Positions 39,869 through 46,963 of a DNA stretch of 47,191 bases are shown piece by piece. Position 1 is the first letter of the stretch. Each line of letters opens with the position of its first letter. The notes under the pieces were generated by a model. It ran no database searches. It was not told the DNA's origin and saw nothing but the letters and a program-made list of their open reading frames with translations. A program made the translations under genes and the position numbers. Source of the stretch: a virus. The stretch spans positions 1 to 47,191 of IMG/VR virus record IMGVR_UViG_3300047328_000100; one strand, 5' to 3'.

Positions 39869-40247
39869 GTTTCAACTCCTCGCCAAATTTCGTGTTTTCG
39901 TAAAGGTCCGCCCGCTTGCGGCAATACGCCTCTTTGCAGGCAAGGCAAAGGACCGCATAGATGCCATCCATCGGGACCACGTACATCCTGGTAGTCGCAC
40001 CACCCGTCAAAGCGTCAAGATCCCGCATGGATAGTCCGCACTGCTGACAGCCGCGCGGCACCGCACCGCCCAGCACCGCCAGAGCATGCCCGTGCCACTC
40101 GTGGCAGCGCCCGCACATCTTCTGCCCGCTGGCAAACTTGCCTAGATCCGAGGGCGGCAATTGCCGCGAACACCAGTTGCACCGCTCCTTCACGACACCT
40201 GTCAGCGTCCGAATGATACGGTTCCTCTGAATCGTTGTCACCGTCAA
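39861..40247 (-). CDS. Multi-CxxC zinc-ribbon protein
   Basis: A 128-aa protein with CNWC, CGRCHEWH, CQQC and CLACKEAYC: four Cys pairs plus His residues, enough for two zinc ribbons. The end is acidic-basic mixed. Start TTG 40247 overlaps the stop of the upstream gene by 4 nt (GTG 40241 is an alternative). It begins a run of seven small late-operon genes with ATGA/TTGA-type overlaps. A role in transcription or nuclease activity is possible, not shown. Confidence 0.6.
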   Translation of the reverse strand: MTVTTIQRNRIIRTLTGVVKERCNWCSRQLPPSDLGKFASGQKMCGRCHEWHGHALAVLGGAVPRGCQQCGLSMRDLDALTGGATTRMYVVPMDGIYAVLCLACKEAYCRKRADLYENTKFGEELKRG

Positions 40248-40450
40248 GCCTTCAGTAACTCTCGCGGTTCTACTTGCACCTGAAACTCATCCACCAGCCG
40301 CCTGAAGTCCGCCGCATTGCGCTGGATCTCGCTGTGGATGTACTTCCGCCGGCTCATGTCGATCACTTGCGGTTCGTTCAGAATCTCGGCCAGCGCCGCC
40401 TGGTGCAGCAGGATGTCCGAGACAATCCGCAAAATGCACGGTTTCTTCAT
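40244..40450 (-). CDS. Small hypothetical helical protein
   Basis: A 68-aa protein, MKKPCILRIVSDILLHQAAL at the start, all helical by appearance. Its ATG 40450 lies in a 4-nt overlap with the Tad2-like gene and its stop in a 4-nt overlap with the zinc-ribbon gene. Tight coupling on both sides argues for a real gene. Function unknown. Confidence 0.6.
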   Translation of the reverse strand: MKKPCILRIVSDILLHQAALAEILNEPQVIDMSRRKYIHSEIQRNAADFRRLVDEFQVQVEPRELLKA

Positions 40451-40971
40451 ACAATCTCCCAGTCGTTGGCCAGCATGTCGGACTGACTGGCCAGCCAGCC
40501 CATCAGGATCTCGCCGCTCGCGGTCTTCATGGTGATGCATGGCAGCACGTCGGCCGACCCTCCGTTGGCTCGCGCGAAATCACGGTTGGGCGTTGCCCAG
40601 AAGCAATCAAACGGGAGAGCCTTCTGGCCGCCGGAGTAGGCCAGCCACATCCCCTTACCGTTCCAGCCGCGCCGCGCCACGCGGAATCCGGACTTCAGCG
40701 CTTCGAGTGCCTGCCCGAACGGCATGTGTCCGCTCTGCACCAGCGCGTATTTGCGTTCAAAGACGTCCTTCGGATTGATGTACTCGTAGCCGTCTTCCTG
40801 CCGCACCCAGTAATCTCCGGCGCTCGGCACGTAGCGCGCCATCATCGCTTCGTGCGCTACCTTCATTTCTCCGCCCGCCAAATGGCACACCCTGGTTCCG
40901 TCCGGCAGGATTACGCTCACGGCGATAATGAGAAAAGCCTCCACAAACACAGGCTTCGCCTGATACCTCAT
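40447..40971 (-). CDS. Tad2-like (DUF2829) anti-Thoeris domain fused to a phage N-terminal domain
   Basis: A 174-aa two-part protein. Residues 83-174 match DUF2829, the family of the anti-Thoeris protein Tad2: MPFGQALEALKSGFRVARRG, WNGKGMWLAY (103-112), ITMKTASG (146-153) and the strongly conserved end GWLASQSDMLANDWEIV (158-174). Tad2 sequesters the cyclic ADP-ribose-type signal made by the TIR protein of Thoeris and so protects the phage. Residues 1-75 (YQAKPVFVEAF ... GDYWV...YEYINPKDVFERKY) resemble another small domain common in phages. The gene sits between small genes with 4-nt overlaps on both sides. Family membership is by pattern; ligand-pocket residues were not checked. Confidence 0.75.
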   Translation of the reverse strand: MRYQAKPVFVEAFLIIAVSVILPDGTRVCHLAGGEMKVAHEAMMARYVPSAGDYWVRQEDGYEYINPKDVFERKYALVQSGHMPFGQALEALKSGFRVARRGWNGKGMWLAYSGGQKALPFDCFWATPNRDFARANGGSADVLPCITMKTASGEILMGWLASQSDMLANDWEIV

Positions 40972-41243
40972 CGCTTGCCTCCCTTAGCCGACGTCGCCGC
41001 CAGCTCGCCGTCCATGATGTCAGCCAGCGATCGCACGGTCTTCAGCGCACCTAAAGCGCCCTGAGTCCGCCGCCATTTGTCCACGTCAAAAGTCTCCTCG
41101 CACACCTTGCGCTCGGTCTCAATCATCTTGTCGAGGCGGCCCAACAATAAGCGAAACGTCCGCGACTCCGTCATCGCGCGCCATTCCTGCTGTGTAATCG
41201 GTTCGCCGCGCTCCACGATGCGGAGGTTATCGATGATGTTCAT
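40968..41243 (-). CDS. Small hypothetical helical protein
   Basis: A 91-aa protein starting MNIIDNLRIVERGEPITQQE at ATG 41243. WRAMTESRTFRLLLGRLDKM and RRTQGALGALKTVRSLADIM suggest two long amphipathic helices. Overlaps of 4 nt on both sides couple it to the Tad2-like gene downstream and the membrane protein gene upstream. Function unknown; small oligomeric virion or adaptor roles are possible. Confidence 0.6.
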   Translation of the reverse strand: MNIIDNLRIVERGEPITQQEWRAMTESRTFRLLLGRLDKMIETERKVCEETFDVDKWRRTQGALGALKTVRSLADIMDGELAATSAKGGKR

Positions 41244-41467
41244 CTGCGGTACTCCATGATGCGGCGGTTGATCGTCTCTCCACTGGCCGCCAGCGTCTTT
41301 GCATATTTCTCCGGACTGATACAGATCAGCAGCAGGAAGATCGGCAACCCCGACAGCAGATCCGCCATCAGGCACATCCGGACCACGACTTCTTTTAGCG
41401 CCTTCACCGAAGACTCTCCCGCGAAAACCAGAGCATCGAGCAGCGGCCGCATCGCAAAAAGCGCCAT
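41240..41467 (-). CDS. Small protein with one membrane-span-like segment
   Basis: A 75-aa protein from ATG 41467: MALFAMRPLLDALVFAGESS, then MADLLSGLPIFLLLICISPE, a hydrophobic stretch of about 16 residues, and a basic C-terminus (INRRIMEYRR). A longer frame to 41530 exists. Its start lies inside the upstream Cys-containing gene and its stop overlaps the next gene by 4 nt. It could be a small holin-like or host-membrane protein; no family recognised. Confidence 0.5.
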   Translation of the reverse strand: MALFAMRPLLDALVFAGESSVKALKEVVVRMCLMADLLSGLPIFLLLICISPEKYAKTLAASGETINRRIMEYRR

Positions 41468-41706
41468 AACGCTCCCTCGTACACCACCGCCCGCGAACGC
41501 GGATCCACTTCCCAGGACGCGCGATGACACCTGTCACACAGGGCGCGCCTGTCACGCTTGACCCAGCACCACAAAGCCACGAGCCACGCCGGCACCACCG
41601 GTTGCTCCGTGGAGGCCAACCGCGACCAGGCGCGCGCCTCACAACTCCGGCGCGGGACGGCGATCCATTGCTTGAGCAATCTAAACTTGCGTCTTAACAA
41701 GCTCAT
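41404..41706 (-). CDS. 100-aa basic protein with a CxxC pair motif
   Basis: A strongly basic protein beginning MSLLRRKFRLLKQWIAVPRR, with WLVALWCWVKRDRRALCDRC and later CGRC, giving two CxxC knuckles for a possible zinc site of the HNH or ribbon type. ATG 41706 has GAGGAG eight bases upstream and overlaps the preceding gene by 4 nt. The basic, Trp-rich make-up points to DNA binding; an HNH-like nuclease near portal and terminase is common in phages, but no clear HNH residues are seen. Confidence 0.5.
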   Translation of the reverse strand: MSLLRRKFRLLKQWIAVPRRSCEARAWSRLASTEQPVVPAWLVALWCWVKRDRRALCDRCHRASWEVDPRSRAVVYEGALWRFLRCGRCSMLWFSRESLR

Positions 41707-41834
41707 AGATTCTCCTCAGGGATCAGCCACGGCAACCCGCACTTGCCGCATTTTCGCGGGTACATCACCTTTCCCATGTACGGGATCGGACTTTCCCCGA
41801 AAATCGGATAGGTCTTCCAGTGCTCCCGGTGCAT
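41703..41834 (-). CDS. Micro-protein with CGKC knuckle after portal
   Basis: A 43-aa protein MHREHWKTYPIFGESPIPYM... with CGKCGLPWLIPEENL near its end. The same frame is open to ATG 41909, which overlaps the portal stop by 4 nt and would add an Arg/Trp-rich N-terminus of 25 residues. A different frame (start near 41895, MADLDTAQQRDKLARTEVFG) also looks plausible over the same bases, so the true start and frame are uncertain. Confidence 0.4.
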   Translation of the reverse strand: MHREHWKTYPIFGESPIPYMGKVMYPRKCGKCGLPWLIPEENL

Positions 41835-41905
41835 GACCGAACACTTCCGTTCGCGCCAGTTTGTCCCGCTGCTGAGCCGTATCCAAGTCCGCCATAGCCT
41901 GCGCC

Positions 41906-44128
41906 TCATCCTTGCCCACCTGGTCCTTGCGGCGGCTTCGCCGACGGCGGAGTACCCGCAAAAGGCTTCGGCTTAATCGGAGAAGGAACCGATCCCTGCA
42001 TCGGCATCGGCCCCGGTCCCAGATTCGCCGCCGGCGGAGGCATCATCACACCCGGCGGCAAGCCCTGCGGATTGCCCAGCCCGGCAGCCGGATTTGTTCC
42101 CAGAGCCTGCGCCTGCTGCACCGCGGCTTCCGCCAGCGCCTGCACCAGCTTCTTTTCCTGGAGCTGGTGAATGTGATCCAGGTAGTGCGATTTGAGCGCC
42201 TGCATCGCGTCGTGGTCGGAGTACTTGTCATCGGTCGCCGTCTGCAGATCCTTCATATGCCGGATCATGTGCAGCTCGTCGTTGTCCATCGGATTGACTT
42301 GGACCAGCTCGCCCTGCTGCATCAGCGCCCACTCTTCCTTCGGGTTCTTCGGCAAGTCGCCTTGCGGCGGCTCCGCCACCAGGTCCGCAAAGTTCGGATC
42401 GCCAAGCGCCTCATGCGCGTCGCGCGTGATCTTCCACAGCGCCGCCGGCGAATTGATAATCAGCGGATTCTGCAGGTCCAACTGGTAACGCGCCAGAGTG
42501 TCCTGCTTCTGTTGCTGCCGGTCCCACTGCGAAGTAGCCAGCTGCAGGTGAAAGTCATAGCGCCCGTTTCGGTCTGCCTGAGACAGAACCGAACCGCCCT
42601 TCTGCACGGGGAACAAACCGTCAGCGTCGTTCTCGGTAACACGGAAGAAAGTCTCCTCATCCCCAAACTGCCACTCCAATAACCAAAAGTGCTGGAAGAT
42701 GGCCGCATAATCCTCGCGCAGTGCCGTAGTGTCCAGCGTCATGCGCAGGTTGCCCTGCTGGATGATCGCCATCGTACCGCCTACCGTCTTCGGCGCGTTC
42801 GGCCGGTCCATCTGCCGGCCCATCTGCACATCCGACGTGCCCAGCAACCGCTCCACGTACGCCAGCAGGGACTGCTCGCGCATCGCCACCGCTTCCAGAT
42901 CGACAGAGATTTCGAGCTGCTTATAATCGCTCTGCGGATTGTCCATGGGAATCCACAAGCCAGGCCGGAGCTTGATGTCTTCCGGCTCAAACCCCTGACC
43001 AGGCCGGTAAGCACCGGGCGGACTCACAGCCAATTCCTGCCCGTCCGTGCCGAGATTGTGATTCTTGCGGATTTCGTCTTCAAGGTCGATGATCTGCGCC
43101 GGAATCCCATCGCACCAGTAGGAGCCGTCCTTCTCGTAGCTCGCTTCCACAAAAGGCCGCGGCTTCGGCGCGGCGGGGTATAACTGGCGCAAGTCCTGGA
43201 TGCCGATGACCATGTTGAGATCAGGCAGAAACCGGACCACAATGTCCGACTCGTACAACTCCCGCTTCTCGATATCGAACTCGTCCGCGTCCTTCTCGCC
43301 GCGCTTCAGTTGCCGCCACTTGCCGTACCACTCCAGCACCAGCACCGTGTTGCCCGCGGACTGCGGGTTTTCCATCGTGACGCCTTCCGCGTCGTCCTTT
43401 TCCCGCTTGATTTCATCGCCCTGATAGTCCCTCTGCGAACGCTTCGACGCCATGCGCAGGATGTCCGAGAAATTCTTTTTGATGCCCTGATAGCGGCCCG
43501 CCTCCTCGCCCATCAGCAGCGAGTTCGGCGAGATGCGGTACTTGCGAATGATCCACGAGAAATCATGCAGGGATTCCACCTGCTCCGCCGGCACAACCAT
43601 GTCATCGGGCTCCATCACGGTGAAGCCAGGTCCTTTGTAGTAGGTATGATCAGCCCAGCCCTTACTGGTCTGAAACTCGAACTTATCGATCTGCCAGGGG
43701 CAATAGGCAAACACCCGGCCATAGATGATCTTGTAAAGCTCGTACGTCAGCAGTTTGACCGTGATCTTCATGTCGTTAAACACGCGCCACGTCATGTACA
43801 GCCCGATCTTCCGGTCGTTGCGGTAATCGCTCGGGCCCACCGGCTTCGCCACGATCTCCGCGTCGTCCCCAAAGATCGCGTCGGCGTTCTGAGACCACTT
43901 CTGCTTACAGCTCCAGCGAATCACCGGAACCGGGAGATTGCTGGCGTCCTCTTCGCCCGGAGCAGATGCGCCCACCATCGCCCGCCAGCGCCTAAAGTAT
44001 TCGCGCCATCGTGCGATCCGCCGCGAGTGATCCCCCAGCGCGTTTTGGTAATCCTGCCAGACGCGCGCCCCGAGTCGGCGCTTCTCAGTTGATGACAACT
44101 TCAACTGGTAGCTCTGCTGATCAGGCAC
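41906..44128 (-). CDS. Portal protein (P22-like, short-tailed phage type)
   Basis: A 740-aa protein. Typical portal features are seen in order: an N-terminal helix (RLGARVWQDYQNALGDHSRR), ASNLPVPVIRWSCKQKWSQN, WRVFNDMKITVKLLTYELYK, a core with LYESDIVVRFLPDLNMVIG, then IPAQIIDLEDEIRKNHNLGT, PKTVGGTMAIIQQGNLRMTL and a long C-terminal helical stem that ends in a Pro/Gly-rich tail. The portal forms the dodecameric vertex through which DNA enters and leaves. Length is in the range of podovirus portals. Start GTG 44128, overlapping the upstream gene by 8 nt, with AGAGGCG before it. Confidence 0.85.
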   Translation of the reverse strand: MPDQQSYQLKLSSTEKRRLGARVWQDYQNALGDHSRRIARWREYFRRWRAMVGASAPGEEDASNLPVPVIRWSCKQKWSQNADAIFGDDAEIVAKPVGPSDYRNDRKIGLYMTWRVFNDMKITVKLLTYELYKIIYGRVFAYCPWQIDKFEFQTSKGWADHTYYKGPGFTVMEPDDMVVPAEQVESLHDFSWIIRKYRISPNSLLMGEEAGRYQGIKKNFSDILRMASKRSQRDYQGDEIKREKDDAEGVTMENPQSAGNTVLVLEWYGKWRQLKRGEKDADEFDIEKRELYESDIVVRFLPDLNMVIGIQDLRQLYPAAPKPRPFVEASYEKDGSYWCDGIPAQIIDLEDEIRKNHNLGTDGQELAVSPPGAYRPGQGFEPEDIKLRPGLWIPMDNPQSDYKQLEISVDLEAVAMREQSLLAYVERLLGTSDVQMGRQMDRPNAPKTVGGTMAIIQQGNLRMTLDTTALREDYAAIFQHFWLLEWQFGDEETFFRVTENDADGLFPVQKGGSVLSQADRNGRYDFHLQLATSQWDRQQQKQDTLARYQLDLQNPLIINSPAALWKITRDAHEALGDPNFADLVAEPPQGDLPKNPKEEWALMQQGELVQVNPMDNDELHMIRHMKDLQTATDDKYSDHDAMQALKSHYLDHIHQLQEKKLVQALAEAAVQQAQALGTNPAAGLGNPQGLPPGVMMPPPAANLGPGPMPMQGSVPSPIKPKPFAGTPPSAKPPQGPGGQG

Positions 44129-44852
44129 AATAACGCCTCTTCGGCTCCGGCTTTGGTTCCGGTTCTGGCCGTTTTTTGGTCAGCGGAGAAAAGTACTCAT
44201 CAATCGGAAACAGCGCATGCGGCTCCGTATCGGCGAACGCCAGCCCGAGGATCGCCTCGATCCGGTAAATCTCGTGAAAGAATTCTCCGCGCTCCATTCC
44301 AAATCGCCTGCAGCAGATCCGCCATTGCGCTCCGAGCAGCAGGTGCAGCACAAACAGTTGCCAGCGCCGCGAAGGGGGGCACCCCTCCTGCGCCAGTTGT
44401 TCTTTCGTTCTGCCGCCGTTCAGCGCGCGAAATGCGACAAGCTGAAAATCCGCCAGAAACTCCTCGTTGCGCAGCGACCAATGCGCCCCGCCGCCGTTGT
44501 TCCGGCCCTGGCCGATAAAACGAGTCCAGTCCACTTTCCCGATAGCACCGCCGCCGTCCAGGCACTGGTGGAAGCGCGCATGACACGCGCGGAAGATCGT
44601 GCGGAACACGCAATAGCAAACGGCGTTGGTGTCCTTCCGCGCGGCCCGGTGGCCGAAGCCGTAGCACAGCGAGCAGCTCTGCGCTGCCAGCGCCAGCGCG
44701 TGGTTACGCCAGCCGGTCCAATCCTGCCGCCTGGTAGCACCGCGCGCACTCGCCGCCTGCTTTTCCGCGAAGCGCAAGCGGCCGGAATCAATGCAAATTA
44801 CCTTTGGTTTCTTGGGTGTATGGGAGTGGGTTGGGTCTATGGTGGTGGCCAT
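44121..44852 (-). CDS. Cys-rich protein between terminase and portal
   Basis: A 243-aa protein containing CSLCYGFGHRAARKDTNAVC, then YCVFRTIFRACHARFHQC, a dense Cys cluster of zinc-ribbon/DnaJ-like spacing, followed by FLADFQLVAFRALNG, LLLGAQWRICCRRFGM, FFHEIYRIEAILGLAFADTE and a Pro/Glu/Lys-rich end. I know proteins with this pattern only from acidobacterial genomes and phages, without function. Its place between large terminase and portal is where a small terminase or an HNH nuclease often sits, so a packaging role is possible. ATG 44852 has no good ribosome site. Confidence 0.6.
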   Translation of the reverse strand: MATTIDPTHSHTPKKPKVICIDSGRLRFAEKQAASARGATRRQDWTGWRNHALALAAQSCSLCYGFGHRAARKDTNAVCYCVFRTIFRACHARFHQCLDGGGAIGKVDWTRFIGQGRNNGGGAHWSLRNEEFLADFQLVAFRALNGGRTKEQLAQEGCPPSRRWQLFVLHLLLGAQWRICCRRFGMERGEFFHEIYRIEAILGLAFADTEPHALFPIDEYFSPLTKKRPEPEPKPEPKRRYCA

Positions 44853-44856
44853 ATCG

Positions 44857-46554
44857 TTACATCAGTTTTCGGCGCTCTCCGCGCTCATCCTGTTTGTCGA
44901 TGCGCCGCCGTGAACTGCTAACGGGCAAAGTCTTTTTCTGCCGGCGCGGCATCTCCGCGATCCCCACACACGCCAGCGCCAGCGCAATCACCAGGTCGTC
45001 GTGGCAGCCGAATTGATGCTCCGCCCTCCCGTTCGGCTTGATCACAAACGTTCTTAGCTCGCTCAGCGTCAGCGGATCGTGAATCAGGATACTCATCTGC
45101 CGCAGCGCCTCATCCAGCAGCGAGATCATTTGCGGCCTGGTCACCAGCGTCGTCTTGAAGCCGATCAAATCGCTTCGCATGCCCGGATCCTGATCGGGCG
45201 CCTGGATCCGGTGATAGACAAACGCGGGCGGGTAGCCTTTGGCCAGTAGCGAATCGATCGCCGCCAAGCCCGGTCCGTTGGCCTCGGGAATAATGCCGGC
45301 CCAGTGGTAGTAAATGCCGAGCATGTAGAGCTGCCACCCGAACTCCGCCGGCGTCGCGCGCGCCCGGTACCGCGCCACTTGTTCGCCCGTGTCGCGGTCA
45401 AAGACATGCGCCACCGACCAGTCGGGATCCGCTTTGCCCTTCCCGTTATTGACGTCGATCCCTTCCGAAACGTCCGCAGCCACAATGTACTCGCGGTTCT
45501 CCTGAGGCCTGCGATACATCGCAATGTCGCCCTTGTCGCGCGGCGTAAATACCAGCTTCTTCGTCCCGGCCAGGTCGAGCATCTCCAGGCCGCCCTCAAT
45601 CGCTTCCCGCACCACCGGCATGCGCGAGATCGACGCATGGTCGAACCGCGGCCGCCCCGATGTCAGGAACGCTTCCTCCGGGTTGCTCGGATATTCCTGC
45701 CGGAAGAGGTCCTCATCACCATTGAGGTCCGTGTGGATCTTGCGGCGCCGCCACGCCAACTGCTCCAGCGTCAGGTTGTAGCTTTGTCGAAGGTCGCGTT
45801 CGGCGGGTGTCAGTGAGCGCTCGAAGGCATCGCGCGGCACATCCAGCGCCAGCACATATTCGGGATGCTCCTGCCAGCCAAAGAAGTACGGGATCCACTC
45901 GCTCTCCCCGCTTACAGCCCTCTGCCACATGATGTGGAATTCGTTGCCGACGCCGTTGGCTGTGCTCTCCACAATCGCTTCCGTATCGGCATCTCCCGGC
46001 ATGGCGGAAGTCACCGCGCCCATCAGTGTTCTGGCCAGGTCCCCGTAAAACGCAAACTCAGAGAAATGCACCCGCCGAAGCGAAAACGACCGGCCAATTG
46101 TCGCCGTCTTGGCGGTGTGGAATTTGATCCAGCTGTCATTCGCGAAGTCGAGCTGATCCGTCCGGTCCGTCGTCCGCTTCGGCGCGCCGATTAAGCCGTG
46201 GAACGGACGGTAGTGCTCGTGGAAGCGCGAGTAGTACTGATACACGTTTCCGGCGGTGACCTCATCCTGCGCCAGCACTAAAGTGTGCTGCCCAGGCTTG
46301 TGGACCGTGTCGCGATAGAACCGACCGGCCACGTAAGTCGAGATCCACACCTGGCGCGCTTTGAGCGCGATGATGCGGACCGGCTTGCCTAGCTCGCGCT
46401 GCCGCTGAATCAGGGCGTGCAGTTTCTTTTGCGCCGGCCCCAGTTCCATGGGCACCAAGTGCCCGGCTTTGTCCAGCACCGTCAGCGACTCGCGCGCGAA
46501 CGTCTCGTCATTGTGGAAGCCTTCGTAGATGGCGTCGAGGTCTTCGGGTGTCAC
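44857..46554 (-). CDS. terL: Terminase large subunit
   Basis: A 565-aa DNA-packaging motor. The ATPase part has a Walker-A-like IIALKARQVWIST (61-73), with Trp70 where Gly is usual in KxRQxGxS versions, and a Walker-B region RVHFSEFAFYGD with Glu166 as likely catalytic residue. FRQEYPSNPEEAFLTSG (284-300) is the linker typical of terminases. The nuclease domain shows YIVAADVSEGID (Asp361), a second acidic DPDWS, and a late HDDLVIALALA with the third aspartates. The start is GTG 46554, directly behind an in-frame stop; the ribosome site (GGGTGA) is weak. First gene of the leftward late operon. Confidence 0.9.
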   Translation of the reverse strand: MTPEDLDAIYEGFHNDETFARESLTVLDKAGHLVPMELGPAQKKLHALIQRQRELGKPVRIIALKARQVWISTYVAGRFYRDTVHKPGQHTLVLAQDEVTAGNVYQYYSRFHEHYRPFHGLIGAPKRTTDRTDQLDFANDSWIKFHTAKTATIGRSFSLRRVHFSEFAFYGDLARTLMGAVTSAMPGDADTEAIVESTANGVGNEFHIMWQRAVSGESEWIPYFFGWQEHPEYVLALDVPRDAFERSLTPAERDLRQSYNLTLEQLAWRRRKIHTDLNGDEDLFRQEYPSNPEEAFLTSGRPRFDHASISRMPVVREAIEGGLEMLDLAGTKKLVFTPRDKGDIAMYRRPQENREYIVAADVSEGIDVNNGKGKADPDWSVAHVFDRDTGEQVARYRARATPAEFGWQLYMLGIYYHWAGIIPEANGPGLAAIDSLLAKGYPPAFVYHRIQAPDQDPGMRSDLIGFKTTLVTRPQMISLLDEALRQMSILIHDPLTLSELRTFVIKPNGRAEHQFGCHDDLVIALALACVGIAEMPRRQKKTLPVSSSRRRIDKQDERGERRKLM

Positions 46555-46701
46555 TCACCCGTGTAGTCGAGGCGTGCGGACAATCCGGATTTGATGGGCT
46601 GCTATTTCGGAACCGATTTGCAGGTTTCGGGGAAATCCGACCATCCAGAAACGCGCTAGGACGAATCGCAGACGGCAGGTTGATACTGAGACAAGGGCCA
46701 A

Positions 46702-46920
46702 ATGAAGCAGCAGACTTATCACATCTCGAACCCGATCGAGTGGCTTGCGCTCACCTGGCCGGTGCCTCCGAAGTCACTGGTCTTCTGGTCCCAAGGCCAA
46801 TCGGGCGGAGTCCTTCTCTTCCTGGGCGTGCACTACATCGCCGCCGCTGGAGGAACCTATGCTTTCTCGATTCCCGGTCTGCAGGCCGGTGACATCGTGA
46901 CGGTGATCACGACAGAATAA
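46702..46920 (+). CDS. Small plus-strand hypothetical protein
   Basis: A 72-aa protein, MKQQTYHISNPIEWLALTWP at the start, beta-rich by appearance (SLVFWSQGQSGGVLLFLGVH, GTYAFSIPGLQAGDIVTVIT). It reads opposite to the terminase from a site 147 nt away, so it is divergent from the late operon. The ribosome site is weak. Its TAA stop lies within the first copy of a 15-bp direct repeat. A cargo gene (moron) or the remnant of a host gene are both possible. Confidence 0.45.
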   Translation: MKQQTYHISNPIEWLALTWPVPPKSLVFWSQGQSGGVLLFLGVHYIAAAGGTYAFSIPGLQAGDIVTVITTE

Positions 46921-46950
46921 ACTTGTGTCCGCACAACAGAATAAACTTGT
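46912..46950. repeat. 15-bp direct repeat pair
   Basis: ACAGAATAAACTTGT occurs at 46912-46926 and again, unchanged, at 46936-46950, nine bases apart. The first copy includes the stop codon of the plus-strand 72-aa gene. The AT-rich repeats stand out in a GC-rich neighbourhood and could be protein-binding sites, a small duplication or a mobile-element scar. No transposase is visible beside them. Confidence 0.85.
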
Positions 46951-46963
46951 AACGCCACGGGCA

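Noticed and set aside
41716-41895. Alternative 59-codon frame starting near 41895
   Set aside because: Plausible composition, but no better ribosome site than the competing CGKC frame, which is joined to its neighbour by a 4-nt overlap.
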